A DNA stretch of 55,811 nucleotides from Woeseiaceae bacterium (GTDB taxonomy: Bacteria > Pseudomonadota > Gammaproteobacteria > Steroidobacterales > Woeseiaceae): contig JAHEFF010000021.1 in NCBI GenBank assembly GCA_024640315.1, positions 1 to 55,811 on the forward strand. Direction: 5' to 3'. Of this stretch, positions 46,143-53,882 are shown one piece after another. The notes below the pieces were generated by a model. The model searched no databases and was not told where the DNA came from. It saw only the letters and a list, made by a program, of their open reading frames with translations. The translations under genes and the position numbers were made by a program. Numbering within the stretch: the stretch's first letter is position 1; each line of letters opens with the position of its first letter.

Positions 46143-47704
46143 TTGATCGCCTCCACGTTGCTGAATGAGTCGGCAGAGTGGCATCGGCCACAGTCAGTTC
46201 CGAACTCTCTATCGTGAATATCATCGGCGCGGTGACAGTCACCACAGCGACCGACCAGTTTCGACATCGAAGCCAGGGATTGTCGGTGGCAGTCGTCGCA
46301 AAGAACTTCAAGGTGCGCCCCGGATAGCGCAAATGCTGTTTCGGTATCGTGGTCGAACATCCATTCAGGCCAGTCCACCGGGTTGTGGCAGGAAGCACAG
46401 TCTTCATGGAAGCGACCTTCATGAGGGTCGTCTTCGATATGGCAGTCGACACACAACTCAGGTGCGTCACGAAACACATGTGTTTCGTGGCATGACTCGC
46501 ATTCCACCTCGGCGTGTGACCCCAGCAACGGAAAGCGCGTGAGATCGTGGTCGAAAAATACGTCATCCTGCCAGGAAGATTCGTTGTGGCAGTCTTTGCA
46601 GACTATGCCCTGTTCCTCTTCGTGTGGATCGTCTTCAGCGTGACAGTCATTGCAGGCTGTCAGCAACTCGACCTCAAAAATTGGCTCGATGTGGCAATCA
46701 GTGCACTCGATCGATTCGTGTGCACCAATCAGCGCATGTTCTGTATCAACGTCATGATCGAAGAACGGACTTGTCCACAAGTCGGTCGCATGACAGGTAT
46801 CGCATTGATCGCCGAAATGCTGCTCGTGGTTATCGTCTTCCAGGTGACATGAGACGCAGGCCATTTCCAGCGTGTCGGCGAAGGGATCCTCGCTGTGACA
46901 ATCGCCACAACTGAGTGATGCATGACCGCCGTCCAGCGTAAACTCCGTGTCCCTGCTGTGATCAAAGCTCGAGTCATCCCATGACGACGGGTTGTGACAG
47001 TTCTCGCAATTCTGCCCGCTGCGGCCATTATGCGAATCGTCCTCGGCATGGCAGCCGTAACAAGTCGTTGGCGTGTTTCGGAGGGTCTTGTCTTCATGGC
47101 AGTCACTGCACGCGACTTCCATGTGCTTGCCCAGAAGCGGGTAATCTGTTGTGTCGTGGTCGAATTCGATGTCCAGCCACTCGGTCTCGTTGTGACAATC
47201 GCCACACTCGGTGCCGGTAAAGCCATCATGAACGTCGTCGTCGAGATGACATGACACACAGTCGGAGGGAGCCTCGCGGTGTTTCTTCTCCGGTTCATGG
47301 CAGTCGGCGCAAGCAGCCTCGCCGTGCCGTCCCAACAGCGGGTAGTCTGTAAACTCGTGATCAAATGTGTCCTCGTCAAGGATGACGATGACGGAATCCC
47401 GACCCTCGTGGTCCGTGTGGCAGTCCGCACATCGGCCGTCCCTCGCTTCTGCAAACAACCCGTGAAAACCGGCTCCTCGCTCGATGTCCAGACCGACGTC
47501 CTCATGGCACGCAACGCAAAGCCCACGCTGTTGACCACGCGCAAAAGGTTCATGGCAGGATGAGCACTCTGTTTCCACCTCAGCATGTGATTCCGTTACG
47601 GGCCCGGGCATAACCAGTGACTCGATGGTCTGCGCACTGGCGGAATTAATGATCGAATACGCGATTGCCATCACAAATACCGTTTTCCAAATCCCTGGGT
47701 TCAT
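46139..47704 (-). CDS. 21-haem c-type cytochrome
   Basis: 521 residues with a signal peptide (VFVMAIAYSIINSASA). It has 21 CXXCH motifs, mostly in units of three: CxxCH...CxxCH(A/L)EDDxH...CxxCH...FDHD, then a conserved (L/G)xxH before the next unit. The EDDxH and FDHD His residues are likely distal ligands. The acidic spacers differ clearly from those of the giant cytochrome. Probably a periplasmic carrier between the membrane b-type cytochrome (next upstream) and the giant cytochrome downstream, with which it is translationally coupled. Confidence 0.92.
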   Translation of the reverse strand: MNPGIWKTVFVMAIAYSIINSASAQTIESLVMPGPVTESHAEVETECSSCHEPFARGQQRGLCVACHEDVGLDIERGAGFHGLFAEARDGRCADCHTDHEGRDSVIVILDEDTFDHEFTDYPLLGRHGEAACADCHEPEKKHREAPSDCVSCHLDDDVHDGFTGTECGDCHNETEWLDIEFDHDTTDYPLLGKHMEVACSDCHEDKTLRNTPTTCYGCHAEDDSHNGRSGQNCENCHNPSSWDDSSFDHSRDTEFTLDGGHASLSCGDCHSEDPFADTLEMACVSCHLEDDNHEQHFGDQCDTCHATDLWTSPFFDHDVDTEHALIGAHESIECTDCHIEPIFEVELLTACNDCHAEDDPHEEEQGIVCKDCHNESSWQDDVFFDHDLTRFPLLGSHAEVECESCHETHVFRDAPELCVDCHIEDDPHEGRFHEDCASCHNPVDWPEWMFDHDTETAFALSGAHLEVLCDDCHRQSLASMSKLVGRCGDCHRADDIHDREFGTDCGRCHSADSFSNVEAIK

Positions 47705-47725
47705 TACCGTGGTGGTCTGTAGCCG

Positions 47726-48634
47726 CTAGTACATGTGAACAGCAAGGACATGTACGAGCGCCGAAAGCACCAGCATAAAAAAGAACGGCAGGTGAAAGAC
47801 GTGCCAAAGGGCGAAAAGGCGTTCATAAAGTGAGAACAACGCAACGCGACCCAGCAGTACCGTGTAGTTCCGGATGTACTTGTTCGTTGCCTTCTTCAGG
47901 CGTTTCTGGTCACGACGAATCGTTTGCGACTTTTGTGCAGCCATACCCAGCTCACGTTTTGCCGTAAACCACAGCCGGAGATGAATGAAATGGCGGGTGC
48001 ATGCCCACTTCAGGGCGCGTCGAACGCCCAGGGTTTGTGTGATCTGGCAGCCCTGCAACTCACTGGACAGCTCCTGCAGGCGTGTTGCGACCGTCGGCAT
48101 GATTGTTGCGAGCCCGAGTCCCTTTTCGCGGGATGCAGACAACTCCTGTTGCAACTCCTGCAACGACGTCTTGCGGCCATAAAGGCCGTGGTGGATTTTC
48201 GCGTAAAAGTGCCGTCCTATGATGCCGCTGCCAGCGACAAGGAGCATGCAATAAAGTGCAACTTTGCTGTTGAACGAGCCAAGCTGAAAATTACAGTGAT
48301 AGAGGACAAGCAAGGGGCCGACAAGGCCCAGGATCATGTGCAGCCGGAACCAATGCCGCGTGGAACCAAAAATGGAGAGTATGCGGAAGCGCTTCCTGAG
48401 AGGATACAGCAGCAGGAAGAGCATGACGGATCCGCCAACAATTCCCAGCCAGTAGCCGATTCCAGCCTCCGGATTGACAATCTGGCGATCGCGGACGAGC
48501 CACCCCAACAGCAAAAAGAATGTGAGTGCTGAGTATCCGTAGAAACCGCTACTTCTCTTCTTGCGAAGAGGGCGCGTCGTCGCGCGGGTATTCAGTTTCA
48601 TCCCGGCCGGCTGTTGAATAACAGTCTCGTTCAT
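47726..48634 (-). CDS. integral membrane b-type cytochrome-like protein
   Basis: About 302 residues from ATG 48634. Around five hydrophobic helices: FFLLLGWLV, YWLGIVGGSVMLFLLLYPL, LHMILGLVGPLLVLYHCNF, LYCMLLVAGSGIIGRHFY, WHVFHLPFFFMLVLSALVHV. Histidines cluster at helix ends (RLH, LYH, GRH, IHH, WHVFH, VHVLAVH), which suggests haem b as in b561 or ferric-reductase proteins. A long charged cytoplasmic helical loop (about 150-240) is unusual. It likely links a quinol or cytoplasmic donor to the multihaem cytochromes. Not a named family to me. Confidence 0.72.
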   Translation of the reverse strand: MNETVIQQPAGMKLNTRATTRPLRKKRSSGFYGYSALTFFLLLGWLVRDRQIVNPEAGIGYWLGIVGGSVMLFLLLYPLRKRFRILSIFGSTRHWFRLHMILGLVGPLLVLYHCNFQLGSFNSKVALYCMLLVAGSGIIGRHFYAKIHHGLYGRKTSLQELQQELSASREKGLGLATIMPTVATRLQELSSELQGCQITQTLGVRRALKWACTRHFIHLRLWFTAKRELGMAAQKSQTIRRDQKRLKKATNKYIRNYTVLLGRVALFSLYERLFALWHVFHLPFFFMLVLSALVHVLAVHMY

Positions 48635-48650
48635 TGTTCGTTGTTCCTGA

Positions 48651-49496
48651 TTATTGTTGTTCGTCCGTGGGGAGTTGCTGTCCCAAATCCAGAGTGACAA
48701 AACCCGGGTCTGCAGTCATGACCGGGTCACTGTGGGTCTCGAAGCCAGCGACAGTGCTCAACGCATCGCCATTGGCGGATATTTTTGCCGTGATGATTAC
48801 GCTGTCTGCGGATGACAATTCATTGCCGGCAACCATCGCCTGGCCGTCATGCAGGTTGAATTCGAATGGCAAAGTCGAAACCGGTGTGCGCAACACAGCG
48901 AGCGGTACAGGGGATCCACTTGCTGCCCGGGCGATGACAAAAACTGTTGCCGATCCGTCAACCTCCGCGGCCGCGTCATCGGCAATGGTTACTCGCCCCT
49001 GGATTCCGGATAACTGTGGCTTGACTTTGTCGCCGGAAGCGAGAAACGCCTCGAGTTCAGGATCAGTCTTGCCGAGAGCGACAGCTTTTGCATAGGCACT
49101 GGCAGCGTCTTCACGATTGCCGAGATGTTTGTGTGATTTTGCCAGCAGCAGCCAACCGCCGGCGTCATCAGGTTCGGACTGCAATCGCTGCTCCAGGCCG
49201 TCAAGGAGATCTGAAACGGAATTGACCTGTTTCTGTGTGGCGGACCGATTCGAGATTTGGTTCATTCGTGCCAGCGACGCCGACACTTCAGTGTTGGCTA
49301 TAGCGGCATTGGGGCTGCCGATGGATGCATACAATCCAACAGCCAGCGCCGGTACCAGAATTGCCGTCAGCACGAATGGAATGGTCGAATGGGGCTCAGC
49401 AGACTGCGCTCGGCGCAGTACTGGCACCAGCAGTATGGCAACCGCAACGATGGTCATCGTAATCAACGCTGCCAGAAAGTATCCGTTCATAATCAT
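48651..49496 (-). CDS. CcmI/CycH-like cytochrome c assembly protein
   Basis: About 282 residues from ATG 49496 (GGGG before it); ATG 49490 is the alternative. Two N-terminal membrane helices, TPR repeats (WLLLAKSHKHLGNREDAASAYAKAVAL), and a C-terminal beta domain beginning GIQGRVTIAD with FVIARAASGSPVPLAVLR, matching the C-terminal part of CcmI, which binds apocytochrome c. Its position as first gene of the multihaem operon suggests a dedicated chaperone for the many haem sites. The stop is 16 bp before the b-type cytochrome start. Confidence 0.82.
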   Translation of the reverse strand: MIMNGYFLAALITMTIVAVAILLVPVLRRAQSAEPHSTIPFVLTAILVPALAVGLYASIGSPNAAIANTEVSASLARMNQISNRSATQKQVNSVSDLLDGLEQRLQSEPDDAGGWLLLAKSHKHLGNREDAASAYAKAVALGKTDPELEAFLASGDKVKPQLSGIQGRVTIADDAAAEVDGSATVFVIARAASGSPVPLAVLRTPVSTLPFEFNLHDGQAMVAGNELSSADSVIITAKISANGDALSTVAGFETHSDPVMTADPGFVTLDLGQQLPTDEQQ

Positions 49497-49618
49497 CTGC
49501 CCCGGTTTTCCAGTTCCGCCGCTCCTGCGATTGGCGTACAAAGATTCTCTAATTACACGTTCCGAACAGGGCAAAGGTTCCATTTCGGTCGCAGAAAAAA
49601 GCGATCAAAAGAGAGAGT

Positions 49619-49644
49619 CACCTGTCGGTATTTGCAGACAGGTG
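49619..49644. promoter_or_regulatory. inverted repeat CACCTGTC-N10-GACAGGTG
   Basis: Perfect eight-base arms with a ten-base centre, 123 bases before the CcmI-like start. It could be an operator for the multihaem operon or an RNA hairpin in its leader. No T run follows on either strand, so it is not a classic terminator. Confidence 0.5.
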
Positions 49645-49866
49645 TTATGTCATTACATCGCGGTGAGGCTGCCCAAGCTGGTCACTGCGAAACAGTAGTG
49701 AAATGGTACAGAGATCGACCTTCCGGTCGCGTTGCACACCGCACACTTTCGAGGAAAATCACTGGTGTTCCGGTAATTTCCGCTAATTCCTGATGTGAGT
49801 CCGGACGTCGCCAGTCGGCCACAGATAATTGGCAGCCAAATAGCATTCGAATGCGCATTTATTCAT

Positions 49867-49883
49867 AACCCGAGCCACGGGTT
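49867..49883. promoter_or_regulatory. inverted repeat AACCCG-N5-CGGGTT
   Basis: Perfect six-base arms with a five-base centre near the middle of the intergenic region. Candidate operator; no known regulator assigned. Confidence 0.35.
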
Positions 49884-50060
49884 GATTTACTGCTGTCAGG
49901 AAGTGCACCATTTGGAAGCTGGAGCTCTAATCCACTGAAATGCCGGGTATTTTTGTCGATGCGTGACGCGAATCAATTATTTGCCCGGCAAAGCAGATAA
50001 GCTTCGCGACCCAGTCAATTTTCGCGCAGTTTGCACACTCAACCCGAACGGAGAAACAGT

Positions 50061-51377
50061 TTGAGCCCATTGCTGCTATCACTCTACGTCATACCGGTCG
50101 TCGGTCTGCTGGTCTGGTACCTGCGAGCACGCGTTGCGAAAGAGCGGGCGAGTATCAAGGCTATGGAAGAGGCGGTGGCTGCCAGCATGCTGGAGCCGCC
50201 GACGCTGCATCCGGTCATTGATATCAACAAGTGTATTGGCTGCAGATCATGCATTGCAGCCTGCCCGGAGCAGCACACTCATACCGTTCTCGGCATGATC
50301 AGGGGGAAGGCCAGGTTGGTAGGGCCGTCCAATTGCATTGGCCATGGGGCCTGCAAAATTGCCTGTCCGGTTGACGCTATCAGCCTGGTTTTCGGTACCG
50401 AACGGCGTGGCGTCGATATTCCTTTCGTCAACCCGAATTTTGAAACCAATGTTCCGGGAATATTTATTGCTGGCGAACTGGGTGGAATGGGGCTGATTCG
50501 CAATGCCATCGAGCAGGGCCGGCAGGCGATCGAATCCATTCAACAGCTCGACGGTCTGGGGCAGGCGAACCGCCACGACATCGTCATTATTGGTGCGGGG
50601 CCGGCAGGGTTTGCCGCTTCCCTTGGAGCGATGAAGGCGGGCATGAATTTCGTGACGGTCGAGCAGGATTCGCTTGGCGGGACCGTGGCGCACTTTCCTC
50701 GCGGCAAGCTGGTCATGACGCAACCTGCAGAACTTCCCATTGTGGGCAAGATGAAATTTACGGAAACAACGAAGGAAAAGCTGCTGGAGTTCTGGCAAGC
50801 GGTCGAGTCGAAAACCGGACTCACGATAAAATACGAAGAGCGCGTGACCGGCATAACGCCGACTGCCAACGGTTCCGGTTTCAATGTCAGTACGACCAGC
50901 GGCCACTACGAAACGCGTGCGGTTCTGCTGACTATCGGACGCCGTGGTACGCCGCGGCAACTGGGCGTGCCGGGCGAAGAGTTGTCCAAAGTCGTTTATC
51001 GGCTGATTGATCCCGAGCAATACCAGGGACAGCACGTTCTCGTTGTCGGTGGTGGCGACAGCGCTTTGGAAGCCGCTCACAGCATCGCCGAGGAGTCCGG
51101 GACATCGGTGACTTTATCGTACCGGTCCGAGGCATTCACCAGGGCAAAGGCGAAAAATCGGGACAAGGTTGAAACGCTGGCCAGCGCCGGAAGGATGAAG
51201 GTTTTGCTGAAATCCAACGTCAAGGAGATTCGTGAAGATTCAGTACTGATCGAACAGGACGGGAAGTCGATCCCACTCCGAAATGACGCCGTGATCGTAT
51301 CCGCTGGCGGTATCCTTCCGACGGGCTTTCTGAAGGAGATCGGTATTAACGTGGAAACGAAATACGGTAGCGCCTAG
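50061..51377 (+). CDS. membrane-anchored ferredoxin/FAD-NAD(P) oxidoreductase
   Basis: About 438 residues from TTG 50061, which has GGAG seven bases upstream; the frame is open from a TTG at 50031 without a ribosome site. One N-terminal membrane helix (SPLLLSLYVIPVVGLLVWY), then CIGCRSCIAACP (canonical [4Fe-4S]) and CIGHGACKIACP, where a His replaces the second Cys. Then an FAD site IVIIGAGPAGFAASLGA and an NAD(P) site VLVVGGGDSALEAAHSI follow, as in thioredoxin-reductase-like proteins. Divergent from the multihaem operon, it probably passes electrons from NAD(P)H to the b-type cytochrome. Its 3' end overlaps the convergent apbE gene by four bases. Confidence 0.85.
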   Translation: MSPLLLSLYVIPVVGLLVWYLRARVAKERASIKAMEEAVAASMLEPPTLHPVIDINKCIGCRSCIAACPEQHTHTVLGMIRGKARLVGPSNCIGHGACKIACPVDAISLVFGTERRGVDIPFVNPNFETNVPGIFIAGELGGMGLIRNAIEQGRQAIESIQQLDGLGQANRHDIVIIGAGPAGFAASLGAMKAGMNFVTVEQDSLGGTVAHFPRGKLVMTQPAELPIVGKMKFTETTKEKLLEFWQAVESKTGLTIKYEERVTGITPTANGSGFNVSTTSGHYETRAVLLTIGRRGTPRQLGVPGEELSKVVYRLIDPEQYQGQHVLVVGGGDSALEAAHSIAEESGTSVTLSYRSEAFTRAKAKNRDKVETLASAGRMKVLLKSNVKEIREDSVLIEQDGKSIPLRNDAVIVSAGGILPTGFLKEIGINVETKYGSA

Positions 51378-52276
51378 CGGTAGCACCAGTACTTACAATC
51401 CTGATCGGCCAGAAATGTTTCCGCCCCTTGACCTTCGAGCATCGCCAGCGTGGCAAGCATTCCCGCCTGGGTACAAGTATCCGCGGCCACTGTGATAGAA
51501 CGCGGTGCGTTCCGTACCGGCCATCCTGTCGTTGGATCGAGTATATGGCTGTAGCGTATTCCGTCTTTCAGTAGAAATCGGCGGGCGTCACCGCTGGTCG
51601 CCAGTCCACCATTTTGCAGTCGAATCAATTTTTGGGGCAGACCTTGCGCCTGGTCCAGTGCGTCGATGCCAACCTGCCATCCTTTGCTCCTGGTCGGAGC
51701 TTTCGTCGCTACGAGATCCCCGCCGAAGTTGACCAGGCATGCGTCATCTGTTTCCGCTGCAGCTTCAGATGCAGCTTTGTCTACGGCGTATTCTTTTGCG
51801 ATGCCACCAAGGTCTATCTGCATGCCGGCGGTAAGTATCAGCTCCGGTCTGTTCCATTTAACCTTGCTCCAGCCCACACGCTCCAGGATGCGATCGACTT
51901 CAGAGTCCGCCGGCACGTTGTCGCTGCCGTCGAAATTCCATGCCTCACGCAAAACACCGGATGTGATGTCGAAGCGCCCGTCACTCATTTCATAAAGCGT
52001 CGCTGCAAAGTCGATCAGGTTTGCGGTTTCGTCGTCAACCTCCACAGGCGCACCGCCACTGTTGTTAATGCGGTGGACAATGTTATCCGGAAGGTAGCGG
52101 CTGAATTTATCCTCTATGCGCCATGCCTCGGTTGAGACCGAGCCAGCGACCGCAGCCGCATTCGATTCACTGTCGCTCTCGAGAAGAACCTCGCAGGGAC
52201 TTCCCATCGCTACGAAGCGGGCCTCAAAGTGGCCGTTTTTCTTCCGGATCTCAGTGCTGCGACCGGGGCGCGTCAC
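51374..52276 (-). CDS. apbE: FAD:protein FMN transferase (ApbE)
   Basis: About 301 residues from a GTG at 52276, directly after the DUF3570 stop. ApbE motifs: FVAMGSPCEVLLES near the start, GGIAKEYAVDKA, NFGGDLVA, SGDARRFLLKDG and HILDPTTGWPV, then a metal-binding AADTCTQAGMLAT. It transfers FMN from FAD to a Thr in D-x-x-(S/T)-GAT motifs of target proteins. No signal peptide is visible from this start, unlike most periplasmic ApbE. The neighbouring DUF3570 barrel contains such a motif. Confidence 0.92.
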   Translation of the reverse strand: MTRPGRSTEIRKKNGHFEARFVAMGSPCEVLLESDSESNAAAVAGSVSTEAWRIEDKFSRYLPDNIVHRINNSGGAPVEVDDETANLIDFAATLYEMSDGRFDITSGVLREAWNFDGSDNVPADSEVDRILERVGWSKVKWNRPELILTAGMQIDLGGIAKEYAVDKAASEAAAETDDACLVNFGGDLVATKAPTRSKGWQVGIDALDQAQGLPQKLIRLQNGGLATSGDARRFLLKDGIRYSHILDPTTGWPVRNAPRSITVAADTCTQAGMLATLAMLEGQGAETFLADQDCKYWCYR

Positions 52277-52277
52277 A

Positions 52278-53594
52278 CTACCAGCCGAAGCTGTAACTAA
52301 ACTGCGCGATGATGGCGTCGAGGTCCGGATACATCTCCAGGCCGCCCTGGTTGCTGCCAATCAGCAGGTTGGCCGGCACTGAGCCGTCGGCAGAATAGGC
52401 TTCGAGGCGAGCACTCCACTCGTTGCCGGATTCTGTCTTCCAGCCATACTTCAAACCCAACGTAATGGCGTCAAACTCGCCGAGCCGATAGTCGGCCGAC
52501 GCATGCGGCGGTAAAGGCAAGCTGCTATCCAGGCTCGTCCGATAGAAGTTGGCGTGCGTTTGCGTGTAGTAGCGGAAATGCGGCTCGAGGTAGCTCCGGT
52601 CGCCGATTGGCCAGCGAAAGCGGACGTCGACGGTATGCGAATCGATGTCCCAGTCGTCGGTCATGTATCGGTATGACGCGTCGAGCACCTTGCCATTCAT
52701 GTAGTACTTGGCCTGCCCAAACAAGCTGTGTTTGGTTCGTTCGCCGGGTCGGCTTTCGAACCGGTATTCGTGGGATGGACCGTCAACACCGGGTGTTGGA
52801 ATGCGCGGCACCGGGTCACCCGTTACGGGATCCACCAGGCTCACGATCTTGTATGGATCATTCAGATAACCGTCGGAGCTGCTGAACGAATAGTTAAACT
52901 GCATTATCAGGTTCTGGTTGATGATCTGACTGACCCCGAGCACCACGTCCATGACGTCCTTGTTCTGGTTGCCCATTCTGTTGGAGAGATCGTCAACGTC
53001 AAGCATCGGTGTGAGCGGCGTTGGCGCTCCGCCAACCGGATCCAGTTCGTCTGCTGCGAACGCCAGTCCCAGCGACACCGTGGTGTTGCGCTTGTTGAAA
53101 TCGCGCGAAAGCTTGAAATTCGCACCCAGGTGAAGATAGTCATACTCACTCGATGCAGACAGGCCAGCATTGAATGAACTTAATCGGCCCAAAGGTTGTT
53201 GCCAGTTAGCAGTGAGTGCAACACGGGTGTCCAGGAAGCTTGGATCCAGTGGAATCTCGCCGGGAGGCGCTGTCCGGACCTGGTTGCCCGACGGGCTGGT
53301 GAACGTCTGTGGTCCGGCGAACGGAATCGCGCCGATTGGCGTTGCACCTGTGAGTGAATCCACGCCAAGGCTGAGGCTCAGGACCCGGTCATCGATAAAA
53401 TTTCTATTAGCCAGCATTTTGAAGCTGATGTCCTGAACGCGGTTGCCGTCTTCGTTGTAATACAGCAGGGCTGTATCGAGCTCCCATTCATCTTCCTCCT
53501 GGGCGTTAACCGGGGTCGTTGAAGTGGTGCCAAGCAGGGCGCAGGTTGCCGTCGTAAGAGTTGCGGCGACGGATTTCGACTTTTTTCGGCTCAT
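52278..53594 (-). CDS. DUF3570 outer-membrane beta-barrel, candidate flavinylated protein
   Basis: About 438 residues from ATG 53594, with a signal peptide ending near TTPVNAQEED. The rest is made of alternating amphipathic strands (LQWQ/LSFSY type, GLKYGWKTESGNEW) and ends in an aromatic QFSYSFGW, so it is an outer-membrane barrel. DSLTGATPIGA lies early in the mature protein (motif at 53340-53360) and fits the ApbE flavinylation consensus. It lies 57 bp after the DUF4266 stop and immediately before apbE. The family function is unknown. The frame also opens at 53621, but that gives no better signal. Confidence 0.88.
   Translation of the reverse strand: MSRKKSKSVAATLTTATCALLGTTSTTPVNAQEEDEWELDTALLYYNEDGNRVQDISFKMLANRNFIDDRVLSLSLGVDSLTGATPIGAIPFAGPQTFTSPSGNQVRTAPPGEIPLDPSFLDTRVALTANWQQPLGRLSSFNAGLSASSEYDYLHLGANFKLSRDFNKRNTTVSLGLAFAADELDPVGGAPTPLTPMLDVDDLSNRMGNQNKDVMDVVLGVSQIINQNLIMQFNYSFSSSDGYLNDPYKIVSLVDPVTGDPVPRIPTPGVDGPSHEYRFESRPGERTKHSLFGQAKYYMNGKVLDASYRYMTDDWDIDSHTVDVRFRWPIGDRSYLEPHFRYYTQTHANFYRTSLDSSLPLPPHASADYRLGEFDAITLGLKYGWKTESGNEWSARLEAYSADGSVPANLLIGSNQGGLEMYPDLDAIIAQFSYSFGW
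53340..53360 (-). other. candidate FMN-attachment motif DSLTGAT
   Basis: Codons for D-S-L-T-G-A-T in the DUF3570 gene. The consensus for ApbE targets (NqrC, NqrB, RnfG and FMN-binding proteins) is D-x-x-(S/T)-G-A-T with FMN on the last Thr. The match is exact and an apbE gene follows directly. Confidence 0.6.
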
Positions 53595-53622
53595 AGGAAT
53601 TTCTTTATCAGTTTCATACAAC

Positions 53623-53637
53623 GCGGCAAGGTGCCGC
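53623..53637. other. intercistronic hairpin
   Basis: GCGGCA-AGG-TGCCGC, a perfect six-base stem with a three-base loop, between the DUF4266 stop and the DUF3570 start. No T tract follows; it may tune processing or stability of the downstream mRNA. Confidence 0.45.
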
Positions 53638-53651
53638 CCGAGGAGTTCTTG

Positions 53652-53882
53652 TTAGTTACAGCCGCAGCCGCCGCCGCCAAATCCCCGCCCACCGCTTGAA
53701 GCTTCTTTACTAAAGTAGATGTGATCATCTATTGCGGCTTCCAGCGGGTCGGAGGTGAGCTGCATCTCGTCTTTCGCCATGATGTCGCGCTCCCAGGGTT
53801 CTACGCCCATGGATGAACAACCACTAAGGCCTGCGAGGCCGGCGACTAATAGTGCGCTGGCGATCGTATTAAGCTTTTTCAT
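53652..53882 (-). CDS. DUF4266 small lipoprotein with Gly/Cys-rich tail
   Basis: 76 residues. Lipobox LSGC gives a mature lipoprotein of about 55 residues: VEPWERDIMAKDEMQL, a short helix, then a tail FGGGGCGCN. DUF4266 proteins are encoded next to DUF3570 barrels. The two tail Cys next to Gly-rich sequence could bind metal, form a disulfide for TlpA to reduce, or be modified. It overlaps the TlpA stop by four bases. Confidence 0.88.
   Translation of the reverse strand: MKKLNTIASALLVAGLAGLSGCSSMGVEPWERDIMAKDEMQLTSDPLEAAIDDHIYFSKEASSGGRGFGGGGCGCN

Larger units (their letters stand above)
49497..50060. other. 564-bp divergent intergenic region between two electron-transfer units
   Basis: The longest non-coding gap in the window. 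No good ORF, RNA gene or terminator is seen. It holds two inverted repeats (listed separately) and the ribosome site GGAG at 50050-50053 for the ferredoxin/flavin gene. Promoters for both directions must lie here, but no hexamer pair is convincing. Confidence 0.6.
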
